Counted from the first letter of the stretch, positions 50,441-59,250 are shown. The stretch: DNA of 64,000 bases from Danxiaibacter flavus (GCF_041060425.1 NZ_JAULBC010000008.1:62001-126000), one strand, 5' to 3'. Notes: a model not told the origin generated them from the letters alone. Numbers and translations: made by a program.

Positions 50441-51472
50441 TTAATCTTCCCAAACTGTTAATCCTTCGCTGCAGTTCGCACAAATGTCTATATTTTTTCT
50501 GCTCGTAATCAATTCCTTACGAAACTGCTTATAGTTATCATTATTCCACACTTCTTTAAAAGACTGCATCCTCAGGTTGCCAAGGCGGTGCACGGCGTCT
50601 TTGTCAAAACAGCATGGAACTACAAGGCCATCCCAGGTAATTACATTGGCATGCCATAGTTTCCAACAATGGTTATTTAAGCCACTTTTTATGTGCATAA
50701 CACCATTGTTGTCCTTTTTATAACGACTGTACTTGTTAATTGTTGGAATTAAATTGTTAGGATCGTTTTCATAGTCATAAACCTGGGCGGTTTTAAAGCG
50801 TACCTGGTCTACGCCAATCTCTTTTGCAAGGCGTTTTATTTCGTCAATCTGGTGTTCGTTAGGTTTAACAACCAGGAACTGGAAGAACACAAAAGGGGTT
50901 TTGCTATTGAGTTCTTTTTTCCATTTGACAATATTCCTGGCGCCTTCGAGCACTTTATCCAGCTTTCCGCCGCGGCGGTATTGCTGATAAACATCCTGGG
51001 TGGTGCCATCAATTGAAATAATTAACCGGTCAAGTCCGCTTTCTACAGTTTTTTTTGCTTTCTCATCATTAAGATAATGAGCGTTTGTGGAAGTTGCGGT
51101 ATAAATTCCCTTATCGTGGGCATATTTCACCATTTCGAGGAAATCCTGGTTCAGGTAAGGTTCCCCCTGAAAATAAAATATAAGGTATAAAAGCTCTTTG
51201 TAAATATCGTCAATAGTCTCCCTGAAGAAGTCTTTTTTCAGCATACCGGTTGGGCGGGTAAATTCCCTCAAGCCACTCGGACATTCCGGGCAACGAAGGT
51301 TACAGGAAGTGGTTGGTTCAAAAGACACAGAAACCGGGTATCCCCACTGCACCGGCTTTTTGGTAAGTTTGGTAAGCTGGTAGCTTGTATAAACTTTTGT
51401 GGCATTCCACATACGCCTGGGCGTAAGTTTGCTCAACAGGTTAACACTATCATTCCAATTAAAATATGCCAT
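50441..51472 (-). CDS. Radical SAM/SPASM domain protein
   Basis: The start at 51472 (MAYFNWNDSVNLLSKLTPRRMW) is chosen because the 32 upstream codons are translated from the heptad repeat. The protein of about 343 aa has the radical SAM CxxxCxxC motif in SCNLRCPECPSGL and a later GxIxxC-like region. C-terminal SPASM cysteines lie in VVPCCFDKDAVHRLGN and ICANCSEGLTVW. It cleaves SAM to a 5'-deoxyadenosyl radical, likely modifying a peptide or acting as a nucleotide/lipid-linked enzyme. No precursor peptide gene is adjacent. Confidence 0.88.
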   Translation of the reverse strand: MAYFNWNDSVNLLSKLTPRRMWNATKVYTSYQLTKLTKKPVQWGYPVSVSFEPTTSCNLRCPECPSGLREFTRPTGMLKKDFFRETIDDIYKELLYLIFYFQGEPYLNQDFLEMVKYAHDKGIYTATSTNAHYLNDEKAKKTVESGLDRLIISIDGTTQDVYQQYRRGGKLDKVLEGARNIVKWKKELNSKTPFVFFQFLVVKPNEHQIDEIKRLAKEIGVDQVRFKTAQVYDYENDPNNLIPTINKYSRYKKDNNGVMHIKSGLNNHCWKLWHANVITWDGLVVPCCFDKDAVHRLGNLRMQSFKEVWNNDNYKQFRKELITSRKNIDICANCSEGLTVWED

Positions 51473-51530
51473 AAGTGGGTGTAAAAGTACGTAAATAGTT
51501 AATAGAGGGAAGGGAGCGATGATTGGGAGG

Positions 51531-51829
51531 CGTGAATAGTCAATGGTGAATAGTGAAAGGTGTGGCAATGATCGCTGATGGCGGATTTGCTGATGGCTGA
51601 TTTTCGGGGGAGTGATTGGTGAATGATAAATGGTGAATAGTGAAAGGTGAATAGTGAAAGGTGGAGTGATGATCGCTTAAGGCATTTGTTGGTTTTTCGG
51701 TCATTCACCTTGAGTTTCAAAAAGTGGAATAGTCTCATATTGCATCGCTTCCGGGGACGCGGATATTAAATTGTGACCGATGAAAGCTGACTGATGAAGT
51801 CTGATAGCTAATAGCTGACTGCTAAAAGC
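51531..51829. repeat. Two heptanucleotide arrays
   Basis: GTGAATAGTGAAAG-type 7-mers (51531-51664) and CTGATAGCTAATAG-type 7-mers (51778-51829), upstream of the radical SAM gene and beyond the TPR gene terminator. Confidence 0.65.
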
Positions 51830-51830
51830 C

Positions 51831-51867
51831 AAAAAGATCCAGCTGCCAAAAACAACTGGATCTTTTT
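51831..51867 (-). terminator. Rho-independent terminator
   Basis: AAAAAGATCCAG and CTGGATCTTTTT form a perfect 12-bp stem; it lies 55 bp past the stop of the TPR gene (51922). Confidence 0.85.
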
Positions 51868-51921
51868 AACTAGTAGACCGATCAAACATGAGTACTTCGT
51901 ACTTCTAACTTCGTACCTGGC

Positions 51922-52584
51922 TTATCCTGGTATCCGCGAAATATATTTTTCAATTTCTTTTATCTGTGCTACAACCTCTTTAGATTTTGGGTTGCAGGCT
52001 TTTGCCTTTCTGAAGAAGTCTTTGGCAGCTCTGAATTCTCTTTTATTCATGAAGATCTGGCACATACTCAAAAAAGCAACTGCTTCACTTTCTTTATCAG
52101 GAATACCTGCGCGTATAGCTGCACGGATATAGCTTTCGCCGTTCTTCATGTCACCTTTTTGCAGCGCCATCATTCCCAATTGAAGTTTGTTGGCACCTTC
52201 AGCTTCAGGCATTGGAGCACCCAGGTCAGAGCTTTTCTTCAGGTGTTTTTCAGCAGAATCAAAATCCTGCTTCATCATCGCAAGGTTGCCCTTGATTGTA
52301 AAGTACGTAGAACGAATGGGCTTGTACAACAGGTTGGGGAACCAGATAGTAGCAAGAATTCTTTCCACTTCCTCAATATTGCCAGCTTCCATTGGGCCCT
52401 GGATCAGGCGCAACGGACCGATGAAAAAATGACTGAATAAGCCAATAACTGCTATAAAATATAAAGGAAACGTTGGCCAGAATCCCGCGGAGCCAGTAAC
52501 ATTCAGTGCAATAGCTGCAACCAGCAAGGCAAGACTCAACCAAAAACGATACTTAATTAGTAAATTATAAAACTGCATACACAC
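51922..52584 (-). CDS. Membrane-anchored TPR-like protein
   Basis: This 220-aa protein has two N-terminal TM helices (FWLSLALLVAAIALNVTGS and WPTFPLYFIAVIGLFSHFFI) and a cytoplasmic helix-turn-helix repeat part (KQDFDSAEKHLKKSSDLGAP, KGDMKNGESYIRAAIRAGIP, KREFRAAKDFFRKAKACNP), about three TPR-like units. TPR domains hold protein partners together. No partner is evident in the neighbourhood. Confidence 0.78.
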   Translation of the reverse strand: MCMQFYNLLIKYRFWLSLALLVAAIALNVTGSAGFWPTFPLYFIAVIGLFSHFFIGPLRLIQGPMEAGNIEEVERILATIWFPNLLYKPIRSTYFTIKGNLAMMKQDFDSAEKHLKKSSDLGAPMPEAEGANKLQLGMMALQKGDMKNGESYIRAAIRAGIPDKESEAVAFLSMCQIFMNKREFRAAKDFFRKAKACNPKSKEVVAQIKEIEKYISRIPG

Positions 52585-52626
52585 ATTTTAAGAGCGGCAA
52601 AGATAGGGTTATTGCACATCTGATTT

Positions 52627-53091
52627 TTAATATTTGGCATCGTTAATTTCAATCCAATAACCGTCAGGATCCTTTAAATAAAGCTGTTTAACACCGTCCA
52701 CTCTAACAGCATATTTGCCTTTTTCGCCGGGCCAGCTTTCAAATTCAATGTTTTCCTTTTGGAGCTTTTTCAGAAAGTCATCTACAGATGCAACGCTAAA
52801 GCAGATATGGGCATTTTTATCATGTGTTGTAGCTTCTTTCGCACCGGAAATTACATGGAGGTGGCAATTTTCGCCCACTCTAAACCAGGCATGCTTGCCA
52901 TCATGAAAAGGCTCTGGCATGGTATCAAGACCGACCAGATCGCGATAAAAATGTGTACTTTTCTCCAGATCGACTACATAAACTGCCACATGATTCATTA
53001 ATACCGAAGGCTTTTTGCCGCTTTGCGCTTTCACAAGAACAACAGAAAATAGCAGCGCAACAGGCAGGCAAAAACGTAAGAAATTTTTCAT
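52627..53091 (-). CDS. Exported VOC (glyoxalase-like) protein
   Basis: This 154-aa protein starts with a signal peptide (MKNFLRFCLPVALLFSVVLVKAQ). One VOC beta-alpha-beta-beta-beta pair follows: NHVAVYVVDLEKSTHFYRDLVGLDTMPEPF and HICFSVASVDDFLKKLQKENIEFESWPG...VKQLYLKDPDGYWIEIND. Candidate metal ligands are His in NHVAV and Glu in WIEIND. Members include glyoxalases, dioxygenases and resistance proteins. An exported version is fairly common in Bacteroidota and its substrate is unknown. Confidence 0.82.
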   Translation of the reverse strand: MKNFLRFCLPVALLFSVVLVKAQSGKKPSVLMNHVAVYVVDLEKSTHFYRDLVGLDTMPEPFHDGKHAWFRVGENCHLHVISGAKEATTHDKNAHICFSVASVDDFLKKLQKENIEFESWPGEKGKYAVRVDGVKQLYLKDPDGYWIEINDAKY

Positions 53092-53202
53092 TTGATGTTT
53101 TATTGCGGTTAGGTGATGAATGTACAGAATAAGTGAAGATTCACGCGAAATATTATGGAGAATCTATTATTTTTGCGGCCGGTTGATTTTGAAGATCAAC
53201 TT

Positions 53203-53296
53203 GGTCCCGTAGTTCAATGCCTGCCCGACTGACGTCATTCAGGCGGGGATAGCCGCCCGCCATAGCATTCGGCCAGGGAATAAAAGTTTCCTAAAC
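53203..53296 (+). pseudogene. Broken 5' half of tRNA-Arg(CCT), copy 1
   Basis: GGTCCCGTAGTTCAAT repeats the first 16 bases of the intact tRNA at 54065. A 28-bp palindromic insert (53219-53246), GGATA and a further insert follow, and then AAGTTTCCTAAA, the tRNA anticodon arm up to the 3' side of the anticodon loop. The 3' half is missing; a GIY-YIG gene follows after CCACCTAAACC. Confidence 0.8.
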
Positions 53297-53315
53297 CACC
53301 TAAACCAATATTCAT

Positions 53316-53579
53316 ATGTTCTTCGCGTATGTTCTTCAAAGCATTAGGTATCCGGACTATTTTTACAAAGGTCACTGTGAAAATCTTGCATTAAGATTAA
53401 GCCAGCACAATTCGTTTCATACCAAATCAAATAAGTATTATGCCCCTTTTAAAATAGTACAGTACGAGTGTTTTGATTCCAGGGACGAAGCAATAATCAA
53501 AGAGAAATATTGGAAGACGGCTGCTGGCCGGAGATCTCTGAATAAAATTTTGATGTCAAATTCTGTCAATTCAAAGTAA
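53316..53579 (+). CDS. Stand-alone GIY-YIG nuclease, copy 1
   Basis: This 87-aa protein shows the GIY-YIG domain: FFAYVLQSIRYPDYFYKGHC (GIY and YIG strands read AYV and YKG), the conserved Arg region NLALRLSQHNSFHTKSNKYYAPF, and the catalytic Glu region FDSRDEAIIKEKYWKTAAGR. Such small proteins are like the UvrC N-terminal nuclease but stand alone. The frame begins directly after a broken tRNA-Arg half. The protein differs from copy 2 at only three residues. Confidence 0.85.
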   Translation: MFFAYVLQSIRYPDYFYKGHCENLALRLSQHNSFHTKSNKYYAPFKIVQYECFDSRDEAIIKEKYWKTAAGRRSLNKILMSNSVNSK

Positions 53580-53646
53580 AAACTAATTTTATCAACCGAA
53601 ATATTGGAAAACTGCGCCAGGAACGAGATATTTGCAATCCAAATTT

Positions 53647-53713
53647 GGTCCCGTAGTTCAATGCCTGCCCGACTGACGTCATTCAGGCGGGGATAGAATA
53701 GAAGTTTCCTAAA
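53647..53713 (+). pseudogene. Broken 5' half of tRNA-Arg(CCT), copy 2
   Basis: The same 16-base start, the same 28-bp palindromic insert (53663-53690), then GGATAGAATAGAAGTTTCCTAAA, exactly the intact tRNA sequence from the D loop to the end of the anticodon loop (position 38). It then continues CCACCTAAACC and the second GIY-YIG gene. A 17-codon remnant of a GIY-YIG C-terminus (KYWKTAPGTRYLQSKFG) reads directly into this tRNA start. Confidence 0.85.
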
Positions 53714-53733
53714 CCACCTAAACCAATATTCAT

Positions 53734-53997
53734 ATGTTCTTCGCGTATGTTCTTCAAAGCATTAGGTATCCGGACTATTTTTACAAAGGTCACTGTGAAA
53801 ATCTTGAAGTAAGATTAAGCCAGCACAATTCGTTTCATACCAAATCAAATAAGTATTATGCCCCTTTTAAAATAGTACACTACGAGTGTTTTGATTCCAG
53901 GGACGAAGCAATAATCAAAGAGAAATATTGGAAGACTGCTGCTGGCCGGAGATCTCTGAATAAAATTTTGATGTCAAATTCTGTCAATTCAAAGTAA
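53734..53997 (+). CDS. Stand-alone GIY-YIG nuclease, copy 2
   Basis: This 87-aa protein is nearly identical to the one at 53316 (changes around positions 26-27 and 49), with the same conserved Arg and Glu. The DNA unit (broken tRNA plus gene) is 418-444 bp and tandem. The flanking KYWKTAPGTRYLQSKFG remnant at 54015-54064 runs directly into the intact tRNA-Arg. Confidence 0.85.
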   Translation: MFFAYVLQSIRYPDYFYKGHCENLEVRLSQHNSFHTKSNKYYAPFKIVHYECFDSRDEAIIKEKYWKTAAGRRSLNKILMSNSVNSK

Positions 53998-54064
53998 AAA
54001 CTAATTTTATCAACCGAAATATTGGAAAACTGCGCCAGGAACGAGATATTTGCAATCCAAATTT

Positions 54065-54136
54065 GGTCCCGTAGTTCAATGGATAGAATAGAAGTTTCCT
54101 AAACTTTAGATACAAGTTCGATTCTTGTCGGGACTA
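54065..54136 (+). tRNA. tRNA-Arg(CCT)
   Basis: The cloverleaf fits. The acceptor GGTCCCG pairs with CGGGACT (one G-T). The D arm is GTTC/GAAT and the anticodon stem is GAAGT/ACTTT. The loop TTCCTAA has anticodon CCT (C34 C35 T36). A four-base variable loop is followed by T stem ACAAG/CTTGT with TTCGATT loop and discriminator A. CCA is not encoded. It decodes AGG. Two broken 5' halves of the same gene precede it. Confidence 0.93.
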
Positions 54137-54140
54137 CCTC

Positions 54141-54180
54141 ACCGGAAAGGCACAAATTCTTGTTGCTTTTCCGGTTTTTT
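54141..54180 (+). terminator. Terminator after tRNA-Arg
   Basis: ACCGGAAA and TTTCCGGT arms with an 18-base loop, followed by TTTTTT. It lies 5 bp after the tRNA. Confidence 0.75.
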
Positions 54181-54262
54181 ATTACTCGCCAAAAGACAAC
54201 CGGCCAGTTAAAGCGATAATTCAACTCACCCCCCGAATTCCTCAAATTTCCTATCTTTCTAT

Positions 54263-55075
54263 ATGCATCAAGAATTCCAACCTCCAGAAGAGCTACAGGA
54301 TGCCATAAAATGCTTTTGGTACGAGCGAAGAGACTACGGAAAAGAACCGTCTGGTTTTGAGGTAACACCTGACGGCTATGCGGAAATTATTTTTTACTTC
54401 GGGAGTCTTTATATTTCTGATCATGAAGGCTTGCAATCATTGCCATCTCCATTTATGATGGGGCTGCTCAATCAGCCCGTTCATTTTTATACGGAAAACC
54501 GGTTAGAGATCATTGCTATCAGGTGCTTTCCGTGGACAGTATTCGATTTGCTCGGATTACCGGCAGGAAAAAAGGCGGTGCATGTATTCGAGCATCCTAT
54601 CGCCCAACTTCATCCAAAGTTGGATAAATTGATCAGGGCAGATAAGATAGATGAGGCGGTGAACGAGGTAAAACAATACTTCATTAATGCGCGGTTACAT
54701 GTTGCTGTTGATAGTATGCTTTTTAAAGCAGGAGCGGCCATGAGAAAAGCAAATGGCACTATGCAGGTCAGTCAGGTTGCAATGGCGGCTCATGCGACGG
54801 TTCGTACATTAGAAAGGAATTTCAAGCAATCTTCTGGTCACACTGTTAAGGACGTTTCCGCACTGATGCGCTTTGAGCAGGTGCGAAATCAATTGTGGAA
54901 TTATCCGGATACCAATCTTGCCGGCCTGGCGCTGGAGTTAAATTATGCAGATCAATCACATCTAAGCAGGGAATTCAAACGTTATAGTGGTACAACACCC
55001 GGCGCATTCGCGCGAAAAGCAAAGAAAAGACAAGCTGCCGTCAGCAATGATTTTGTCGCGTTTGTACAATCCTAA
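54263..55075 (+). CDS. AraC-type regulator with DUF6597-like N-terminal domain
   Basis: This 270-aa protein has an N-terminal sensor domain (HQEFQPPEELQDAIKCFWYERRDYGKEPSGFEVTPDGYAEIIFYFG, the P-x-x-L-x-x-x-I-x-C-[FY]-W ... PDGxxEIxF pattern of DUF6597). The C-terminal HTH_18 has two helix-turn-helices (VSQVAMAAHATVRTLERNFKQSSGHTVKDVSALMRFEQVRNQL and LAGLALELNYADQSHLSREFKRYSGTTPGAF). It is probably the regulator of the FAD monooxygenase gene that starts 41 bp later on the same strand. Confidence 0.9.
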   Translation: MHQEFQPPEELQDAIKCFWYERRDYGKEPSGFEVTPDGYAEIIFYFGSLYISDHEGLQSLPSPFMMGLLNQPVHFYTENRLEIIAIRCFPWTVFDLLGLPAGKKAVHVFEHPIAQLHPKLDKLIRADKIDEAVNEVKQYFINARLHVAVDSMLFKAGAAMRKANGTMQVSQVAMAAHATVRTLERNFKQSSGHTVKDVSALMRFEQVRNQLWNYPDTNLAGLALELNYADQSHLSREFKRYSGTTPGAFARKAKKRQAAVSNDFVAFVQS

Positions 55076-55115
55076 GGAAGCAGCCTCGCCGAATTTTGCG
55101 TTTCAATCATTATAT

Positions 55116-56708
55116 ATGAACGAAATACGTGAAAGCAAGAAATCCTTAGAAAATCATTCTATTTACGATGTCATCATTTCCGGCGCAGGACCTGTAGGGC
55201 TATTCCTGGCCTGTGAACTGGCGTTGGCCAACTGTTCTGTCCTGATACTTGAAAAGGCTGAAAGCCCGGACTCTCCTCTGAAAAAACTTCCATTCGGAAT
55301 GCGGGGATTATCTGCGCCCTCTATTGAAGCCCTTTACCGCCGTGGGTTATTAAACGAACTTGAAATACATAAATATCTCAAAAATCCTCATCAGAATGCT
55401 AAACAAGGTCCGCGTCGCCAGGTGGGACATTTCGCCGGCATTCCATTTTACGACAGTGATATAGATACTTCACAATGGAAATACCGGCTGTCCAGCTCAA
55501 CAGACACCGGTTTGATCTCTGAAATAGAAGAGCTTGAAACTTTACTCACCCGTCGGGCAAAATCTCTGGGTGTGGTAATCAAACGCGGGTTTGCTGTTAC
55601 GGACTTTGATCAAACCGAAGACGAAGTGGTTGTTCAGTCAAATAATCAACCTTTCAAAAGTAAATGGCTGGTGGGTTGTGATGGAAGCCGCAGTATTGTT
55701 CGCAAGATTGGCGGGTTTGAGTTCGCGGGCACAGAGCCGGAATTTACCGGGTACACGGCTAAAGTGGATATCGCAGATCCGGAAAAGCTTAGTCCGGGCC
55801 GGAACATGACACCAACAGGCATGTATTTACAATCTCAACCTGGTTATATCATGATCCAGGATTTTGATGGTGGGGCTTTTCATAATTCAGAAAAGCCGGT
55901 AACTCTCGAACACATTCAGAAAGTGCTGCGGTATATTTCGAATACCGACGTTACAATCAGCTCTCTGCATATCGCGACCACGTGGACGGACCGCGCAAGA
56001 CAGGCAACAACTTACCGCAAAAGGCGCGTATTGCTGGCTGGCGATGCGGCGCACATTCATTCACCGCTGGGAGGTCAGGGACTTAATCTTGGTTTGGGCG
56101 ATGCTATGAATCTTGGCTGGAAGCTCGCCGCAACCATACAAGGGAAAGCGCCTGAAGGTTTGCTGGACAGTTATCAGACTGAACGGCATCCGGTTGGAGC
56201 AAAAGTGCTGGAATGGTCGCGCGCCCAGGTTGCGATCATGCGGCCAAACCCACATGCCCGTGCACTGAATGCGATCGTCTGCGATCTGATGAATACGCGG
56301 GACGGTGCTACTTATTTTGCCGGACGGGTCTGGGGAATTTATACTCACTACGATCTCGGTAGTGATCACTCTCTTGTAGGACACAGCGTGCCCAACTTTG
56401 AGCTGGAAGACGGTACAACCATTGGTGAGTTAATGCATAATGGTAAGGGGATATTGCTTGATTTTAATTGGAATACATCACTGAGATCCGTGGCAAATAA
56501 ATATGGCGGCCAGATGAAGTATGTTTCAGGCTATCCGAAAGAACAATTAGGGTTGAGCGCCCTATTGATACGCCCTGATGGAGTAGTTGCGTGGGCTACT
56601 GAAAATGATTATGATGAACTGCAAAATGCTGCCGGGCGTTGGTTCACAGCCCCGGTTTGCCAGCTCCTTAAATTAACATTAAAAAATTCAAGAAAAGATA
56701 ACCTGTAA
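55116..56708 (+). CDS. FAD-dependent aromatic-ring monooxygenase (PheA/TfdB-like)
   Basis: The ATG at 55116 (MNEIRESKKSLENHSIYDVIISGAGPVG) is preferred; a longer frame overlaps the AraC gene. The protein of about 530 aa has the FAD-binding GAGPVGLFLACELALANCSVLILEKAE fingerprint, the GD motif WLVGCDGSRSIVRK, and VLLAGDAAHIHSPLGGQGLNLGLGDAMNLGWKLA. A C-terminal thioredoxin-like part follows. The enzymes hydroxylate phenols or polyketides using NAD(P)H and O2. Together with the upstream AraC regulator it resembles an aromatic or antibiotic-modifying pair (Rox-like members exist), which is inference. Confidence 0.9.
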   Translation: MNEIRESKKSLENHSIYDVIISGAGPVGLFLACELALANCSVLILEKAESPDSPLKKLPFGMRGLSAPSIEALYRRGLLNELEIHKYLKNPHQNAKQGPRRQVGHFAGIPFYDSDIDTSQWKYRLSSSTDTGLISEIEELETLLTRRAKSLGVVIKRGFAVTDFDQTEDEVVVQSNNQPFKSKWLVGCDGSRSIVRKIGGFEFAGTEPEFTGYTAKVDIADPEKLSPGRNMTPTGMYLQSQPGYIMIQDFDGGAFHNSEKPVTLEHIQKVLRYISNTDVTISSLHIATTWTDRARQATTYRKRRVLLAGDAAHIHSPLGGQGLNLGLGDAMNLGWKLAATIQGKAPEGLLDSYQTERHPVGAKVLEWSRAQVAIMRPNPHARALNAIVCDLMNTRDGATYFAGRVWGIYTHYDLGSDHSLVGHSVPNFELEDGTTIGELMHNGKGILLDFNWNTSLRSVANKYGGQMKYVSGYPKEQLGLSALLIRPDGVVAWATENDYDELQNAAGRWFTAPVCQLLKLTLKNSRKDNL

Positions 56709-56772
56709 GCGTTTGGCAATAGTGACATCTCGGATAATTTCGGGTTTTATCTCTAATAATATATAGTAAATT

Positions 56773-59217
56773 ATGTCACTGAAAAAGATGCTTTGTATTG
56801 CTGCCCTGCTGCTGGGTGCAAGACCTGGATGGGCACAAGATATTAATTCGGTTGAACGCAACAGGGTGAAATTACCCAATGGATGGTCGCTCACTCCAGT
56901 GGGCAAAAGCCTACCACTGGGAGATCTTCCCTTAAATATCGCCGTGAGTAAAAATCACCGGTATGCCGCCGTTACCAACAATGGACAGAGTACGCAAAGC
57001 ATTCAACTGTTGGATGCAAAGAATGACAAAGAACTGGACAACGTGATGATCAGCAAGGCCTGGGGTGGTCTGGCCTTCAGCGATGACGAGAAAAGCCTTT
57101 ATGCTTCAGGAGGCGACAATAACTGGATCATTCGTTATTCAATTATCAGTGACAAACTTGTCGCCAGCGATACTATCAGGTTAGGGGATGCATGGAGCAA
57201 GCAAAAAAATGCGGTTTCTATTTCTCCTACAGGTCTGGCTCTGAATGATCGGAAAGGAATCTTATACGTCGTGACTAAAGAAGATAACAGCCTTTATCTC
57301 ATTGATGTGAAAACGAAAACTATTCAACAGAAAATTGCACTGGGTACAGATGCCTACACCTGTCTGTTGAACGCTGATCAGTCAAAGCTGTACATCAGCC
57401 TTTGGGGCGCGGATAAAGTAGCTGTATTTGATACAAAAAAGAATGCGCTGACAGATTCTATTGCGGTCGGCGACAATCCCAACGACCTGTGTCTCTCCAA
57501 AAACGGGCGATACCTGTATGTCGCCAATGCCAATGATAACACAGTCTCCCTGGTCGATCTGAAAAAGAACAAGGTGCTTGAAACATTGAATACAGCCGTA
57601 TATCCGACGGAATTGAGCGGAACAACAAGTAACTCTGTTGCCTTGTCTGACGACAGCAAAACATTATACGTCGCCAATGCCGATAACAACTGTCTCGCCG
57701 TATTCGATGTGAGCAATCCCGGATCAAGCCGGTCACGCGGTTTTGTGCCCACGGGCTGGTACCCGAGTGTTGTCCGGGTTATAGATCACAAACTATACGT
57801 TGCCAATGCCAAAGGCTTTTCGTCGTTACCCAATCCTCATGGTCCTAATCCGGTAGCAAAAAAACAAGCGGTTCTTCTTCACGAAGGTGACAGCACAAAG
57901 CCGCAGAAAGTTCAGTATATCGGTGGTGGATGGATGATGGGTTCCTTGAGCATCATTCCTGCCCCTACAGAAAAAGACCTGTCTGTTTACTCGCAGGCAG
58001 TCTATCACAATACTCCTTATCACAAAGAACAGGAGGTTACTGCTGACGGGGAGGCGGGTAACCCTGTCCCCAACAAAACCGGCGGAAGCTCTCCTGTCAA
58101 ATATGTTTTCTATATTCTGCAGGAGAACCGGACCTACGACCAGGTATTGTCAGACATGCCGCATGGTAATGGAGATACCAGTCTCCTGTTATTCGGAAGA
58201 AAAGTAACGCCAAACCACCATGCACTTGCTGATGAGTTTGTGCTGCTGGATAATTTTTATGTTGACGGAGAAGTAAGCGCTGATGGACATAACTGGAGCA
58301 TGGGTGCTTATGCAACGGACTACAACGAAAAGAACTGGCCTACCAGCTATGGTGGCAGGGGAAAAGGAGCAGTAAGCAACACAGCCGGAAACAAATTATA
58401 TATTTGGGATCAGGCTAACCGGTATAATGTTTCTTATCGCACTTACGGAGAGTTTGTGAACGCCGATAATACAGCCAGGCTTCCTGTGTTGAAAGACCAT
58501 TACACCCCTGAGTATCCCACACGTGATCTAAGAGATCCGGATACCATGCGCTACAGGATCTGGGAAAAGGATTTCGATTCCCTGCTGGCTCAGAATGCGT
58601 TGCCGAGGATCTCTACCTTGCGTATGCTTTCCGATCATACAGAAGGGACAGCTCCGGGCAGGCCAACACCGTTTGCGCATGTGGCAGATAATGACCTTGC
58701 TGTGGGGAAACTGGTAGAACACATCAGCAAAAGCCCAATATGGGAGAACAGCGTGATATTTATCGTAGAAGATGATGCGCAGAACGGTCCGGATCATGTG
58801 GATGCACACCGTACTACAGCATATCTTGCGGGTGGTTACGTGAAGCGTAATTATATAGATCATACCATGTATTCAACATCATCCATGCTACGGACGATGG
58901 AACTGATCCTTGGCCTTCCGCCAATGACGCAATATGATGCTGCCGCTACTCCCATGTGGCGTTGTTTCAGCAAAACACCAAACAATACTCCTTTCAAAAG
59001 CCTGCCTTCCAATATTGATCTCAATGAGGTTAACCCGAAGGGCACCAAACTGGCAGCTATGTCAAGGGGATTGAATCTGTCGGAAATAGACAGCGCTCCC
59101 GACGAACTCATGAATGCGATGATTTGGAAGTCTGTTAAGGGTGAACATGTTACCGTGCCTACACCGGTACGTGCTGCATTTGTAAATACTATTAAAGAAG
59201 ACAGGGACGACGATTAA
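56773..59217 (+). CDS. YncE-like beta-propeller fused to alkaline phosphatase-superfamily phosphoesterase
   Basis: This 814-aa protein has a signal (LCIAALLLGARPGWAQ). YVTN/YncE-type propeller repeats occupy residues about 40-360 (for example GDNPNDLCLSKNGRYLYVANANDNTVSLVDLKK). A phosphoesterase domain spans about 440-770 with YVFYILQENRTYDQVL, the metal-binding start of the family, and ENSVIFIVEDDAQNGPDHVDAHRTTAYL with the metal ligands. This known fusion occurs in many Bacteroidota and is periplasmic. The physiological substrate is unsettled. Confidence 0.9.
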   Translation: MSLKKMLCIAALLLGARPGWAQDINSVERNRVKLPNGWSLTPVGKSLPLGDLPLNIAVSKNHRYAAVTNNGQSTQSIQLLDAKNDKELDNVMISKAWGGLAFSDDEKSLYASGGDNNWIIRYSIISDKLVASDTIRLGDAWSKQKNAVSISPTGLALNDRKGILYVVTKEDNSLYLIDVKTKTIQQKIALGTDAYTCLLNADQSKLYISLWGADKVAVFDTKKNALTDSIAVGDNPNDLCLSKNGRYLYVANANDNTVSLVDLKKNKVLETLNTAVYPTELSGTTSNSVALSDDSKTLYVANADNNCLAVFDVSNPGSSRSRGFVPTGWYPSVVRVIDHKLYVANAKGFSSLPNPHGPNPVAKKQAVLLHEGDSTKPQKVQYIGGGWMMGSLSIIPAPTEKDLSVYSQAVYHNTPYHKEQEVTADGEAGNPVPNKTGGSSPVKYVFYILQENRTYDQVLSDMPHGNGDTSLLLFGRKVTPNHHALADEFVLLDNFYVDGEVSADGHNWSMGAYATDYNEKNWPTSYGGRGKGAVSNTAGNKLYIWDQANRYNVSYRTYGEFVNADNTARLPVLKDHYTPEYPTRDLRDPDTMRYRIWEKDFDSLLAQNALPRISTLRMLSDHTEGTAPGRPTPFAHVADNDLAVGKLVEHISKSPIWENSVIFIVEDDAQNGPDHVDAHRTTAYLAGGYVKRNYIDHTMYSTSSMLRTMELILGLPPMTQYDAAATPMWRCFSKTPNNTPFKSLPSNIDLNEVNPKGTKLAAMSRGLNLSEIDSAPDELMNAMIWKSVKGEHVTVPTPVRAAFVNTIKEDRDDD

Positions 59218-59250
59218 TGATTCTTAGTCTCTTCTTCAAAGACAATAAAT

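Noticed and set aside
53203..54136. Group I intron with GIY-YIG homing nuclease inside tRNA-Arg(CCT)
   Set aside because: The tRNA 3' half is missing after each nuclease gene, the inserts are too short for an intron core, and the complete tRNA is uninterrupted.
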